The notes under the pieces were generated by a model. The model saw nothing but the letters and a program-made list of their open reading frames with translations, had not been told where the DNA came from and did not search any database. Positions 38,561 to 50,415 of a DNA stretch of 64,000 nt are shown here, piece by piece. Position numbers and translations under genes: made by a program. Position 1 is the stretch's first letter. Each line of letters starts with the position of its first letter. Origin of the DNA: Brachionus koreanus (taxonomy: Eukaryota; Rotifera; Eurotatoria; Ploima; Brachionidae); NCBI GenBank assembly GCA_016987375.1, contig PJRA01000506.1:275942-339941 (forward strand), read 5' to 3'.

Positions 38561-39998
38561 TTAATAAATATTTGTTTTTTCTTTTGAGAAATTAGATTTT
38601 AATTAAATTATTTATTATTCCATAAGTTATTTTAATAAACTAAACTTCTCAAATATTGTTACAATTTTTCATTAACTAGACAAAATATTGATTTCTCAAA
38701 GCTATTGAATTTACTTTTTGAATTCTCTGACATTTGGAAAGCATTAAAAAATTATTGAGCTAGAAAAATTGAAAATAAAAAATATATGAATCTTCAAATT
38801 GTAGAAACTTCAATTCTATCAACTAACTAGTTTAGAGACTAATTTTAAATGCTCTGAAAATAGATGCTTCCATAACTTTGTATTGTCCAAGGAGGAAAAT
38901 AATCTTTTTTATCGTCTTATTCTCAATTCTTTTATTAATCGAATTGTTAAATTTGAAAATTTAAAATTGTTATTTTTTACATGGTCATCAATACGACCAA
39001 CACCAGGTTATGGCGGTCCAATGGCTGTCAATTATGGTCCCCAACAATAATTTTCAAATCAAGATCTTAAAACTATTTTCATTTCCAGTGATGCCATTAA
39101 ATTTTTAACTTTTTGGGATAAGACTGAGGCTGAGGTTGAGTTGGAGAATTTATCAATCAATAATAAAAATTGTCAATAATTAAAGGTCCATCTCGGCCGC
39201 ATCAAAAAATTTTAAATTGGATGGCATCATTGTATGTTTTGTGATATGAGAAACAGTTTTATCTTACTGAAAGAAATTCGATTGACAAAAACGCTATTTT
39301 CTATTACCCAGTTATAAATTAAAATTTTAAATTTTACTTGTAATTTAAAAGTAATTTTAACTTTTTTTTAAAAAAATTTTATGATCTTTTAAATAGTTGA
39401 ATATTTTAAATGAAAATTTTTATTTCTTTAAAATGTTCAAAAAGTTTTTAAAATTATTTATTCAATAAAAATATTAAATCATAACAACTTAAAAATAACA
39501 AATTTTTACTTCTTTTTTAAATCTTTAAAGGATTACAGCATTAAAGTGTTGTTATTTCTAAAATTTTAAGCTGTAATTCTTGATCAATGTAGTTTGTTGA
39601 AATAGCCAGCATATGAAAATATTCTTTCAATAAGAACGAGTTGTACTTGTTTTAAGACTTGTGCTTCTAAAAAAGTCTGGCATTGATAAGCAAAAAAAGT
39701 ACTGGTATCTTTTTAGAAAATTTTTAAGAAGTCAAAAATTGAAGTTATATAAATAGAAACAAAACTAATTCTTTTAATTAATTTTGAAATGAATCATTAC
39801 CAATATTTAAATATAAAATTTTAAATAATCAGCTTATGAGAAAAAATAATTTTATTAGAAAAAAAGTAAATATAATATTGAAATTAAATTAATTTTATTT
39901 TAAATTTTCATATTATTTCAAATATTAAACAGAAAAAAATAATAAAAAGCGTTTAGAATTGTATTTGTAACATTTCGATTATCAGTGTATTCCAGACC
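38561..39998. other. Intergenic; one orphan coding-like fragment
   Basis: Mostly AT-rich. At 38986-39051 one plus frame reads SIRPTPGYGGPMAVNYGPQQ and then a stop, in locally raised GC content. It lacks an obvious upstream exon or start. A nearby frame at about 39118-39180 gives KTEAEVELENLSINNKN. These could be relics of a decayed gene, but neither is long enough to assign. Confidence 0.4.
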
Positions 39999-40987
39999 AT
40001 GGCATCCGTAGAAAAAGCGCTTCAAATGCTTCGAAAATTGCCTCGAGTAGCATTAAATAACATTAAAGAATTTCCCGAGGTTATAAAGGAACGAAAAGCA
40101 AGGGTAAATTGAAAAAAATTTTATCTATTAAATTTTAATAATTATGAAATAGCACGCTCTACCAAGAGGAAAAGATGCAAAATTTAAACTTGGTGCCGAT
40201 CATAAAGGGGCCGCCCAACGAATGTCAAGACCTCGACTTGGTTTTGGCAAATCTACTCCCGGATATCTAAGAGTTCCAAAAGAATATTATTACAGCGGTC
40301 ATCAGTATATTTGAAAAAAAATTTTTTAAGTTTTATTTATATACTAATAATTTAAGTCTTCTTCGACAATATATACCAATATCGCTTCTACAAATTCAAC
40401 GATTAATTGATCTAGGGCGTTTAAATCCAAATGAACCAATTGATTTAACTGATATTTGTAACACAAAGTTATTGCTGTTAGATCCAAGTAAGAGACAATT
40501 TGGTTTTCAACTAACTGATGAAGGTGCTGATATTTTCAAGTCGAAAATAAACATTGAAGTCCAATGGATTCTATCTGAATTGACAATTGCAGCTATCGAA
40601 AAAAATGGAGGTGTTGTAACTACAAAATACTATGATATTGAAAGCGTTAATGCCATGTCAGATCCAAGAAGATTTTTTTTAAGTGGAAAGCCTATACCTA
40701 AAAATGGGACGCCTCCTTTAAATGCGATTGAATACTACACTTCAGCTGCAAATAGAGGATATTTGGCAAATCCTGACCAAATTAGAATTGAGCGGCTAAA
40801 ATTGGCACAAAAATATGGATACGAGCTACTCGACTTAGAAAATGATCCTCAAAAAGACATGCTTTCCAAAAGAAAAGATCCACGTCAGATTTGGCATGGA
40901 CTTGAGCCTGGTTGGCTGGTCAACTTAAAAGACGAAGTTATTTTAAAGCCGACTGACAAGGAATGGATTGAGTACTATAAATCTTAA
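39999..40987 (+). CDS. MRPL15: Mitochondrial ribosomal protein uL15m
   Basis: Three exons (39999-40103, 40153-40304, 40357-40987) join in frame to 295 residues, essentially the human length. The protein belongs to the large subunit of the mitochondrial ribosome. Diagnostic segments are RPRLGFGKSTPGYLRVPK, LLQIQRLIDLGRLNP, VQWILSELTIAAIEKNGGVV, KDPRQIWHGLEPGWLVNL and KPTDKEWIEYY. The N-terminus (ALQMLRKLPRVALNNIK) matches the family and could double as a targeting presequence. Introns are 49 and 52 bp. The next gene begins 226 bp downstream on the same strand. Confidence 0.95.
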
Positions 40988-41213
40988 GCTTAGTCTAGAT
41001 AAAGAAAAAATTTTTAAAAATAAAATAAAAATAGTGTAAATTTTTATTTCAGTTTAATTAACGATTGATGTCCTTGAAATGATGCAAATAAAATTTTACT
41101 AAGATTTCAATTCAATTTAAAAGAAAAGCCATAAAAATTTTGTTGAAATTAATCAGAAACTTTTAAAACGAAATTAAATTTTTGTTTTTATTTAGAATTT
41201 TTTTTAAACTAAA

Positions 41214-42365
41214 ATGCCTCAAGGTGATGCTTCTCAATATCCAATTTTGCCAATATCGTTATCAATTATGGCATTTTGCTTTATAATTTCTTTTTTAATA
41301 TCTCTGCTAGTTGACTATCTCTATGATTTCTATTTGGTTAAATTATCCAAAAACGAACAGAAACAAATGATTGAAAATAGAGTAAAAGGTGATTTTAAGA
41401 AATTAAAGGAAATTTTACGCAGTCAAAAATTAGAAAAATTTGATTCCAATGAAGCAAAAAATCGTCTTACAATTATCACTGATTTACTTATGGAAACAAT
41501 CAGTTCTAAAAAGATTGGAATAATTGAAACTGTTCCCAAAATTGATGAAAAAGAAAAAAATTCGCAAAATGTCACTAAAGTAAAGGAAATAACGCAAGTA
41601 GAAAATATCAAAGAATCCAAAACACAAAACCAAAAACCAATTGAGATAAAAGAGCAAAAGGAGCCAATTGATCAAACAGAAAAAATTGAGAAAAAACATT
41701 TCAATACAAAAGAAATTGGAGAAAGTCAAAATAAAATAAAGGACACCTTGACTAAATCCTCAGCGGTTTTTTCAACCCAAATTGTTTCTCCAAATAAAAA
41801 ATCAAATGACTCTTCAAAATCAAACTCTTTGGCAGTAGAAAATAAAAGTGAGAAAGTTATATTAGCTAAAGAAACAACTATTGAAGACATAATAAAAAAA
41901 TTAAGTCTAGCTCCTAGATCAGCAACGGTATTTATTGAAATAAGAGAGACCAAAGAAAAGGAGTCTTCGCCAAAGGAAACAAGAGGTTCTACCATCAAAT
42001 TTACACCTCCTTCGACAATTGGTACAGTCGAGTCTGATTTAAGGTTTAACAGTGACGAAATGAATTCGAGTTCTAATTCATATTCTAAAACAAATGAAAA
42101 AAAAAATATTGAATATCCAAAACAAAATAGCGATTTGATGGAAATATTAAATAGAAAGTCTGCCCTAAATCAGAATTTAAGTAAAACATTTAGAGAAAAT
42201 CAGTCAAAAATGATTCAAGAAAGACTTAAGCTGGATGCCGAATTTAAAAAAACTCGGCATATGGCTCCTAGGAAAAAGTCAGATGAAAGGAACAAATTTA
42301 ACATTTATGATGAAGATGATAGTTCCGAGAGTCCAACTACTGTGACAAAGCACGTTTTTGATTAA
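41214..42365 (+). CDS. Orphan single-pass membrane protein, Lys/Glu/Ser-rich
   Basis: I do not recognise this 383-residue intronless gene. Residues about 10-41 are one long hydrophobic, aromatic stretch (LPISLSIMAFCFIISFLISL), likely a membrane anchor. A basic, amphipathic segment follows (about 42-75; KGDFKKLKEILRSQK). The remainder is charged low-complexity sequence rich in Lys, Glu, Ser, Thr and Asn, with short coiled-coil-prone stretches and no cysteines after the anchor. ATG is preceded by an A-rich context (aactaaaATG). Upstream in-frame extension is not evident. It lies tail-to-head with MRPL15. Its length and clean reading frame argue for a real gene. Confidence 0.7.
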   Translation: MPQGDASQYPILPISLSIMAFCFIISFLISLLVDYLYDFYLVKLSKNEQKQMIENRVKGDFKKLKEILRSQKLEKFDSNEAKNRLTIITDLLMETISSKKIGIIETVPKIDEKEKNSQNVTKVKEITQVENIKESKTQNQKPIEIKEQKEPIDQTEKIEKKHFNTKEIGESQNKIKDTLTKSSAVFSTQIVSPNKKSNDSSKSNSLAVENKSEKVILAKETTIEDIIKKLSLAPRSATVFIEIRETKEKESSPKETRGSTIKFTPPSTIGTVESDLRFNSDEMNSSSNSYSKTNEKKNIEYPKQNSDLMEILNRKSALNQNLSKTFRENQSKMIQERLKLDAEFKKTRHMAPRKKSDERNKFNIYDEDDSSESPTTVTKHVFD

Positions 42366-43748
42366 TAAGTCTCAATTTAATAATCTAATGAATTTAAAAA
42401 ATATTTTTATTCATTTAATAAAAAAAAATTTTTTCTAAAAATTTAAATTATTATATTTTCATTTATATCTTTTGTATTAAAGATTTACCTGGTTAAAACA
42501 TTTTGATTTGTATTTGAATGATCCTTATTTTAAATAAGGATTTTTTGAATATTTAAATTAAATTTTAGACCCTAATCTCATAAGAAATTATTAATTAGCA
42601 ACCGAAATCTAAATTTATCCATTCTCGCACTACTTACCTTGGGATAATTTTCCAAAAAAATAATATTGAGTTAGGATTTGGATACTGATGATCAGATGGA
42701 AGTTGATGTTGAACCTGTTATTAATGATAATAATTATTTTCATCAACGTTTGAAATAGCAGAATTAGATTTTTTTCAATTTCAATATTAATCAACAGGGG
42801 AGCTAAAAACTGACCAAAATCCAGTTATCTTTAAAAAAACACAATAATTTTTAAAAAACACTTTTTGAATTTTTTTAAAAATTTTAGGAATTCAAAAGCT
42901 TTTCTTCATATCTTGCGAAGTGACAATTCAAAAGTTTTAAAATTTGAAGCTAAGAATTAGCTTTGGATTAAGCATGATTTTAGTATATTTTTTGATAAGC
43001 TTTTTCACTTCTAATAGTACCTCTGAATAGATTAAACGTACAATTCAGAACTCTATTATATCAATTAAATTCATCAATTTTTTTAAATCTCTCTTAAGCT
43101 TTTCAACACATTTTTCATGGTCAAAATAAGGTAGAATAAACGTCTCAAAATACTGGATCTTTACTGAATTATCTGAAACCATCTATCGTACCGTATTTTC
43201 TCTTTATTTTTGTATATTTTATTATTAAATTTTGTTATAATTTCTTGAAAAATTGTGGAGGATAAGTAGAGATGTTTTACTTCAGAGATACGTATGGGTT
43301 TGTAGAATAGTATTAAATATTTACTAATCAATACAATCATATTACTATTATTAAAAGATTTTTTATTTCAAACTTGAATAAAGGCCTAACCAAATGTGCT
43401 CCGTGTTTTAGTAATAAACCCAGGAATTTATTTATTTATTCAATTGACGCCTTAAGAAGATGTAAAAAATAAAAATAAAAATGTAGATAAAAATAAGACA
43501 ATAAATAAACAAATATGTTTGAGCAGTTATTGTAATTTAAATGTTAATAATATTGTGTTTTTCTTTAATTTGGTAAATTATTATTCTTTTTTTTTTTTTT
43601 GTTATATTGAATGAAATATCTCTTAATTAAATCTATTATCAAAGAATTTAAATATGGGATTCATTAAGATATATTTTTATTTCAATAATCATAAATCAAT
43701 AAATTAAAAAAAAATTTCATAAATGAAGTTATTATATTGAGTCAAGCA
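42366..43748. other. Intergenic; possible coding relic near 42.7 kb
   Basis: No gene is supported. At about 42676-42753 a plus frame reads DLDTDDQMEVDVEPVINDNN and closes soon after at a stop. It has no start or homology I recognise, so it may be a fragment of a decayed gene. The rest is AT-rich. Confidence 0.4.
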
Positions 43749-44002
43749 TTAACACTCAAAGGCCAGAGGTCTTTTTTAATTCCTTTTTGTTAAATCTTTT
43801 CTTTTTTTTCAATAACATCAATCGTTTTTTATAGTTTTTTTTTCAATCATATCTTAAATAAAATTATTTAATTTTTATTACAAATTAATAAAAAACCAGT
43901 CTATAATCGTCTTTATATTAATTTAACCAGTCTTAATATTTTTAAATAAAAAACAAGTCAAATTATAAGGGTCCAAAAATACCTTTGACCATTAAGTGTT
44001 AA
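43749..44002. mobile_element. piggyBac-like MITE bounded by TTAA
   Basis: The left end (43749) reads TTAACACTCAAAGGCCAGAG. The reverse complement of the right end (from 44002) reads TTAACACTTAATGGTCAAAG. The two align at about 20 of 26 positions and begin with an identical TTAACACT. TTAA is the invariant piggyBac target. The 254-bp body is AT-rich, non-coding and in an intergenic region, so this would be a non-autonomous, transposase-less element. Assignment rests on target and terminal structure; no autonomous relative is in the window. Confidence 0.65.
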
Positions 44003-44277
44003 AGATGTTTTAAATTCATTTATTTAAAAAGAATTTAGACAGAGTCTTAACCAGTTAGTACGTTCTTTTTTTTTATTTGTAAGTTAATGAAGAAATTTAC
44101 TTAATAATGATGACGAGACAAAGGATCAATCGAAGTAATTTTTCTAAAATTTTCTTTCCATTTGCACAAAATAATTTTAACAAATTATCAAGACAATATT
44201 AGAAACAATTTAAATTTCATACATGTGATTTAGAAAAATTTTAATAAAAATTTTATCAGTATTTTTTTTATTAACAA

Positions 44278-45369
44278 ATGATTTTGAGGTCTTCGAAACA
44301 TGGCTTATTGATAGCCAAAAATAATCGTATTTCTAATTATGTATCCAAACTTCATACTATCAAGGCAACTGAGCTTTTACTTAAAGACTATGGCAATTTC
44401 ACAAATGCTATGACCATTTGCGAAAGAAATCTCGATATTTCCAATATGAAACCTACTGACTTACTTTTAAAATTAATTTGTTCTCCTATAAATCCAGCTG
44501 ATGTCAATATAATTCAAGGTAAATACGGAATATTACCTTCTTATTTGCCAGCTGTCATCGGCAATGAAGGTTTATTTGAAGTAATAGATGTTCATTCATC
44601 AAATAGCAATTTTAAAAAAGGAGATTGGGTTATTCCCATAGAAAGTAATTGGGGTACTTGGCGATCCCATGCTTTGGCCAATCAAAGCTTATTTTACAAA
44701 GTCCCTAATAGTTTAGACAAATTTGCTTGTGCTACTCTAAAAGTAAATCCAGCCACAGCTTATTTAATGCTAACATTGTTTAAAAATTTTGAACCAAACG
44801 AAACTGTAATTCAAAATGGTGCAAATAGTTCAGTTGGCCAGGCTGTAATTCAACTTGGCAATTTAATGAACTTAAATGTGGTAAATATTGTCAGGAAAAG
44901 GGATAATCAACAAGAGCTTAATAATTATTTGAAATCTATTGGAGCAAAACATATTTATATGGAAGATGAATTAAGAAAATCTATATTGACTCATGAATTA
45001 TGGGAAAAAATACCAAGACCAAAATTTGCATTAAACTGTGTCGGGGGAAGGACAACCACAGACATGATTCGCCTTTTAGATAAAGATTCAATCATGATCA
45101 CTTATGGTGGCATGTCAAAGAAGCCTTTAACTTTAAACACCGCAGATTTCATTTTCAAAGACTTTAAGTGCTTTGGATTTTGGCTAACGGCTTGGAAAGA
45201 CCGGAATCCCAATGAATATAAAAAAGTTCTGGACAAACTTTTAGCTTTTATTCAAAAAAATTCTTTTAAGAGCCCCAAATGTGAGGAATTCAGTCTATTT
45301 GATTATAAAAAAGCATTTGAAAGAGTTCAAACACCATTTTTAACATCTAAAATTTGTTTTACTTCCTAA
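44278..45369 (+). CDS. MECR: Mitochondrial enoyl-ACP reductase
   Basis: An intronless 363-residue gene of the MDR superfamily. MECR carries out the last reduction of mitochondrial fatty acid synthesis (trans-2-enoyl-ACP to acyl-ACP with NADPH), which supplies lipoate precursors. The N-terminus (about 1-28) is basic and hydroxyl-rich, as for a mitochondrial presequence. SPINPADVNIIQGKYG (about 69-84) contains the conserved Tyr (83) of the active site. VIGNEGLFEV follows. The NADPH-binding turn is NGANSSVGQAVIQLG (180-194). ALNCVGGRTT, ITYGGMSKKP and FKDFKCFGFWLTAW match family C-terminal blocks. Length agrees with the human enzyme. The next gene, DIMT1, starts 114 bp downstream on the same strand. 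Confidence 0.93.
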   Translation: MILRSSKHGLLIAKNNRISNYVSKLHTIKATELLLKDYGNFTNAMTICERNLDISNMKPTDLLLKLICSPINPADVNIIQGKYGILPSYLPAVIGNEGLFEVIDVHSSNSNFKKGDWVIPIESNWGTWRSHALANQSLFYKVPNSLDKFACATLKVNPATAYLMLTLFKNFEPNETVIQNGANSSVGQAVIQLGNLMNLNVVNIVRKRDNQQELNNYLKSIGAKHIYMEDELRKSILTHELWEKIPRPKFALNCVGGRTTTDMIRLLDKDSIMITYGGMSKKPLTLNTADFIFKDFKCFGFWLTAWKDRNPNEYKKVLDKLLAFIQKNSFKSPKCEEFSLFDYKKAFERVQTPFLTSKICFTS

Positions 45370-45483
45370 ACAATAAATTTTTGCTTTTAACTACTTATTT
45401 AAATAATAAGTTCAGTGATAGTTAGCTGAAATCGTAAAAAGAAAATATTTCTAATTGAATTTTATTTTAAATATAGAGTAAAA

Positions 45484-46684
<1,201 letters not shown>

Positions 46685-47769
46685 ATAAAAAGTTAAAAAT
46701 ATTTTTTTTCTTGACTATAAAATTTTTTTCCAAATTAGAAATAAAATCTCTTAAGAATTGATGTTGTTTGGCGATTATACGACCCAATACTGCATGAATT
46801 TTTTTTATTGTTTTTTCTTACGAAGTGACTATTGACACCAATGACACATTATGTGTCAATATTAAATTTTTTTTGACACCATGAATAAAAAAGTTGAGGT
46901 TTGTTTATTAATATTATTAGAAATATTTGAAAAATGATAAAACTAAAATAATGGATATTTATGCATGTATTTCAAATCATTTGAATTTTTGCATGTATTT
47001 CAAATTTCTGAACTATTTCAAGTCAATAGTATTGACTTGAAATAGTTCAGAAATTTTGGATGACGAAACATTGAAGTTAAATTGTGAGAACTATTTGCTT
47101 TATATAAAGCTGTTGCAAGATTCTAACTGTAGAGGACTGCCATTAGAATACTGTTGGGTTCGACATGAAACAGCAGAGAATTTAATTTTGTTTTAAAAAA
47201 CTTTCTCAGAATTTAATGACTAAACAAGTGTAAAAGTCGTGATGCTGGATCAAGACCTTACAAATATTGAACTCTTACATTTTTCATAAGCGCAAATATT
47301 TTGTTATTTATATTTCATGTAATTAAATATTTAAAAGCAATTGTTGGTATAATGGTTATTAGTCTCGATGAAAAAGTTTAAATTATGTCATTCATTAAAG
47401 CATTGATTTATTTGATCACAATCTTAAACTAAATAAATTTTTATATATTCTATTAATATATTTGACTTTAGTTAACTTGAAATTTATAATTTTTGTTATG
47501 AATTGTATTCGTATGCATTTTGTTTTATAAAATATTGCATGATTAATTTCTTGTATCATTATTATGATTATATTGTATGATTATATTTTTTTCACAGTAT
47601 CTGTAAAACTGTGTCAATAGAGCCACTCTTATAATAAGTTGTAATTGTTATGAATTTTTGAATAATAAATCTCCGAATAGATATAATTTTTCATAAAACT
47701 TTAATTTTTTATTTAAAAAAATTAAGATTAAATTTGCTTGAAATTTTTGATATTAATTTATTTTTCATA
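46685..47769. other. Intergenic; repeat-rich, with a long palindrome
   Basis: No gene. The stretch 46830-46880 repeats TGACAC/GTGTC words, including the small palindrome gacacattatgtgtc. Two copies of tgcatgtatttcaaat lie at about 46962 and 46990, just before the 55-nt palindrome listed separately. The rest is AT-rich. Confidence 0.55.
47002..47056. repeat. 55-nt palindrome, 27-nt perfect arms around one base
   Basis: The arm at 47002-47028 (starts AAATTTCTGAACTATTTCAA) is the exact reverse complement of 47030-47056, separated by a single G at 47029. With essentially no loop it could extrude as a cruciform, or it could be an assembly fold-back. It lies in intergenic DNA between convergent DIMT1 and the orphan gene at 47770-48885. 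Confidence 0.9.
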
Positions 47770-48885
47770 TCATATCAAAGCATAAGAATTACGCTGGGAG
47801 TCAACAAAAACCATTTGATTAGAACTAATTAGTCTTATTGAATGAAAGTTTTCCAGGTTTGCAAGATATTTTTTAAATAAAAATTTACCATTCAAGTCAA
47901 AACAAAAAACATACATCAAACTATCTATTGAATCTATCATTCGTATATAAATGTTAGATGCCTCATCAATAACAAAAGAAAAACTTGACAAAGTATTAAT
48001 CTTAATTTTTTCGATTAATTTTTTGTCTTTTAGAGAATTTATTTTTAAATATAAACCATCTAAATCATCTTCCAGGAACATAATTCTATCATTGGCCATA
48101 TCAATTAATGGATTGCGGTAAATATCTTTCAAAATTAAAACTTTATTCAAATTATTGTCATAGATTTCATGCTCATTTTGATCATTCATACAAAAATTGA
48201 CAAAATTCGAATTAAAGAAATAGACAAATCCTGGCAAAATATTTATTTCTTTTAGAAGATTAAATTTCAAGTCGAATAGTTTCACAGAAGTATTTTCAAA
48301 ATTTAAATTGCAAGAAACTAGAAATATTTTGGACTCATAAACGTGAAATTTACAGTATTGGTTTTCTGGAAATTTTAGTCTTTTAACAATACACTTATCT
48401 GTCATTAATAGATTTAATTCATGAATCATTGAATTGCAAATAAAATAGCTCAAGTTTGATATAGGATAAAAAGTTATATAATTTTTATTTTGATGCTCAA
48501 TTGGAATTTCGATTATTTTTGAAAAATCGAAAAAATCACTGTATTTAATCTTTTTCAATATACTAAAATCATTTTTGTAAAAAATAGATATAAATTCTAA
48601 TAAAGAAAAATTCATTTCGTGATCAGTTCTTAGATGCATTGGAAGAATCCTTTTTCCATTTTTTGCAAGATTCAAATCGTATTCTAGTTTGATCTTAACA
48701 TCCCGTATTAAATCGTTTCGGCATGAATTTACATATCTAATAAAAACTGAATTATCAGACAGTAGATTACACAAGTGATTTTGTACTCTCCTGAACTTAA
48801 AGTCAATATTTCTGGCTTCGTTTATTTTGCATTCTACTGAATTGATCTTGGTTTCGACTTCGATGAATAACTTATCAAAATTCAT
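47770..48885 (-). CDS. Orphan intronless gene, coiled N-terminus and beta-propeller-like C-terminus
   Basis: An uninterrupted 371-residue frame starting at a true ATG (48885). I do not recognise the family. Residues 1-60 are charged and helix-prone (FIEVETKINSVECKINEARN). From about 140 on, the protein has repeated strand-like blocks separated by Asp/Asn-Gly turns (KLFDLKFNLLKEINILPG, DNNLNKVLILKD, FDLNGKFLFKKYLANLEN). This recalls irregular NHL/WD-type propellers such as the C-termini of TRIM-like proteins. No zinc-binding RING/B-box cysteines precede it. The propeller idea is inference from pattern only. It is very rich in Asn, Ile, Phe and Lys, like the genome background. Confidence 0.65.
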   Translation of the reverse strand: MNFDKLFIEVETKINSVECKINEARNIDFKFRRVQNHLCNLLSDNSVFIRYVNSCRNDLIRDVKIKLEYDLNLAKNGKRILPMHLRTDHEMNFSLLEFISIFYKNDFSILKKIKYSDFFDFSKIIEIPIEHQNKNYITFYPISNLSYFICNSMIHELNLLMTDKCIVKRLKFPENQYCKFHVYESKIFLVSCNLNFENTSVKLFDLKFNLLKEINILPGFVYFFNSNFVNFCMNDQNEHEIYDNNLNKVLILKDIYRNPLIDMANDRIMFLEDDLDGLYLKINSLKDKKLIEKIKINTLSSFSFVIDEASNIYIRMIDSIDSLMYVFCFDLNGKFLFKKYLANLENFHSIRLISSNQMVFVDSQRNSYALI

Positions 48886-49825
48886 TTGAAATGAAAATTA
48901 TGGGAACACATAAATTATTTGATAATAAAAATACAATTTTGTCGCATATTTTCATTTTAAAAAGCAAAATAATATTTTTAAAATATTAGAAAAATATTCA
49001 ATCTTTTTACATCAGATAAAAAAATTTAATTAGGCATGCAGATGTTCTATCGCAAATTTTAGCGTACTATCTTGTAGAAAAGCAACATTTTTAGTTTATT
49101 TGCTTAAAAGCCGCAACCATCAAAGCAAAGTTCATTTTAGAAATAAAATAAAATTAAACTTTTAATTTTAAGTCACTTCTAATGCCGAAAGCATTTATGG
49201 ATTTATGCAACCATATTATTAAATTAGTATAGTTCAATGGTTAAATCAGAAGTTAATTTCGCAAATGCTTGATTTGGATAATGAACAACGTTAATCAACG
49301 ATTTATCATATTTGTAATAAATTTATAATAATTATCAACAAGGCTAGATTGAACTAACTTGAGTATTAGAAGATTAAAAGATGATCTTATTTAGATGTAC
49401 AAATTAGTAAACAGCTATGAATAAATTTAATTTATTAAAGAAACTAACTACATCATTTATACTGCTACATCTCTTTAGGACTATGCTTAGATAACCTCTA
49501 AACTGCAGTTTACTACTACTGATAAAGAAAAAAAAAATTAAACTCTCTATTTAATTTACTTATTTTTTTTTTTATTATTTTTAAATTTACTTTATTTTTT
49601 TTTTTTAATCTGAAGGAGCATTAGCTCGGTACAGAAAACAAATAAATAAAATAAATAAATAAATAAAGAAAATAAGGAAATTTTAGATTTTAAAATTATA
49701 AAGATAGGTTCAATATTTAAAGTTCCTTTTTTTAATTTTCTTAAATGTTTTCTTTTTTCCCAAATTTCCTTTCAACTGTTTAAATCTAAAGCCATAATAT
49801 ATCATTTTATTATTTTTTTTCCTTA
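48886..49825. other. Intergenic; contains a (TAAA)n tail
   Basis: No gene. At 49612-49672 a short unique sequence (gaaggagcattagctcggta) is followed by cagaaaac and then repeated AAAT/TAAA units. This resembles the 3' end of a plus-strand non-LTR retrotransposon with its tetranucleotide tail, but no ORF precedes it. The rest is AT-rich. Confidence 0.5.
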
Positions 49826-50190
49826 TTAACCCTTTGTGGAGTATAAGGTCATTACTTTTGATTTCCACTCAAATCGATCTTTCGTCTTCAATATTGCTTC
49901 CCCCATGTCATTCTCATTTTGTTGAGCTCTTTTATGATTGTTGATCTCCATGTTACTGCCGGTCTTCCTACCTTAGTTCACTATTGTGATGTTCATTGAT
50001 GGGCCTTTATTGGTATTCTTTATTCTTTCATTCTAAGTACATTTCTAAGCCATCGCAATCTTTTGTTCTAAATGCTTTGAATTAATGGCTCTGAATTTGT
50101 TTTTTTGTTTAGTTAGGTATTTAACAGCGTATCGCCAGAATTCTTCGCAGGCTTCCAGTATGGAAGATATTCAGACTTCTTTTGTCAGAT
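49826..50190 (-). mobile_element. Degenerate LINE remnant, end of reverse transcriptase ORF
   Basis: Minus-strand frames contain the classic tail of an endonuclease-type LINE polyprotein: RRILAIRC, RWLRNVLRM, then RPAVTWRSTIIKELNKM. After a one-base frameshift in a G run comes KTKDRFEWKSKVMTLYSTKG and a stop at 49826-49828. The pattern RW.GHV.RM...GRP..TW...I..EL...W..A...A.DR..W...V..L is well known in CR1/RTE-like elements. Several in-frame stops and the frameshift show that it is dead. It abuts the 3' end of the chitinase gene. Confidence 0.75.
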
Positions 50191-50415
50191 TCACATATCA
50201 CCCAACATTTTTTTTTATTCATTTTAAGTTTTTAAAATTTTTTTAAACAAGCAAACATCAAGTTAATTTAATCCAATTACACTTATGGTTTTATTAATCA
50301 CTTTGTATTATTAAAATTAGATTAAAGAATAAAAAAAAATTTAAACTAAAAAAAACGAATTTTTTTAAATAATAATTATGTTTATTTTATGTATATGTTA
50401 AGTTGGTTATTAAAA

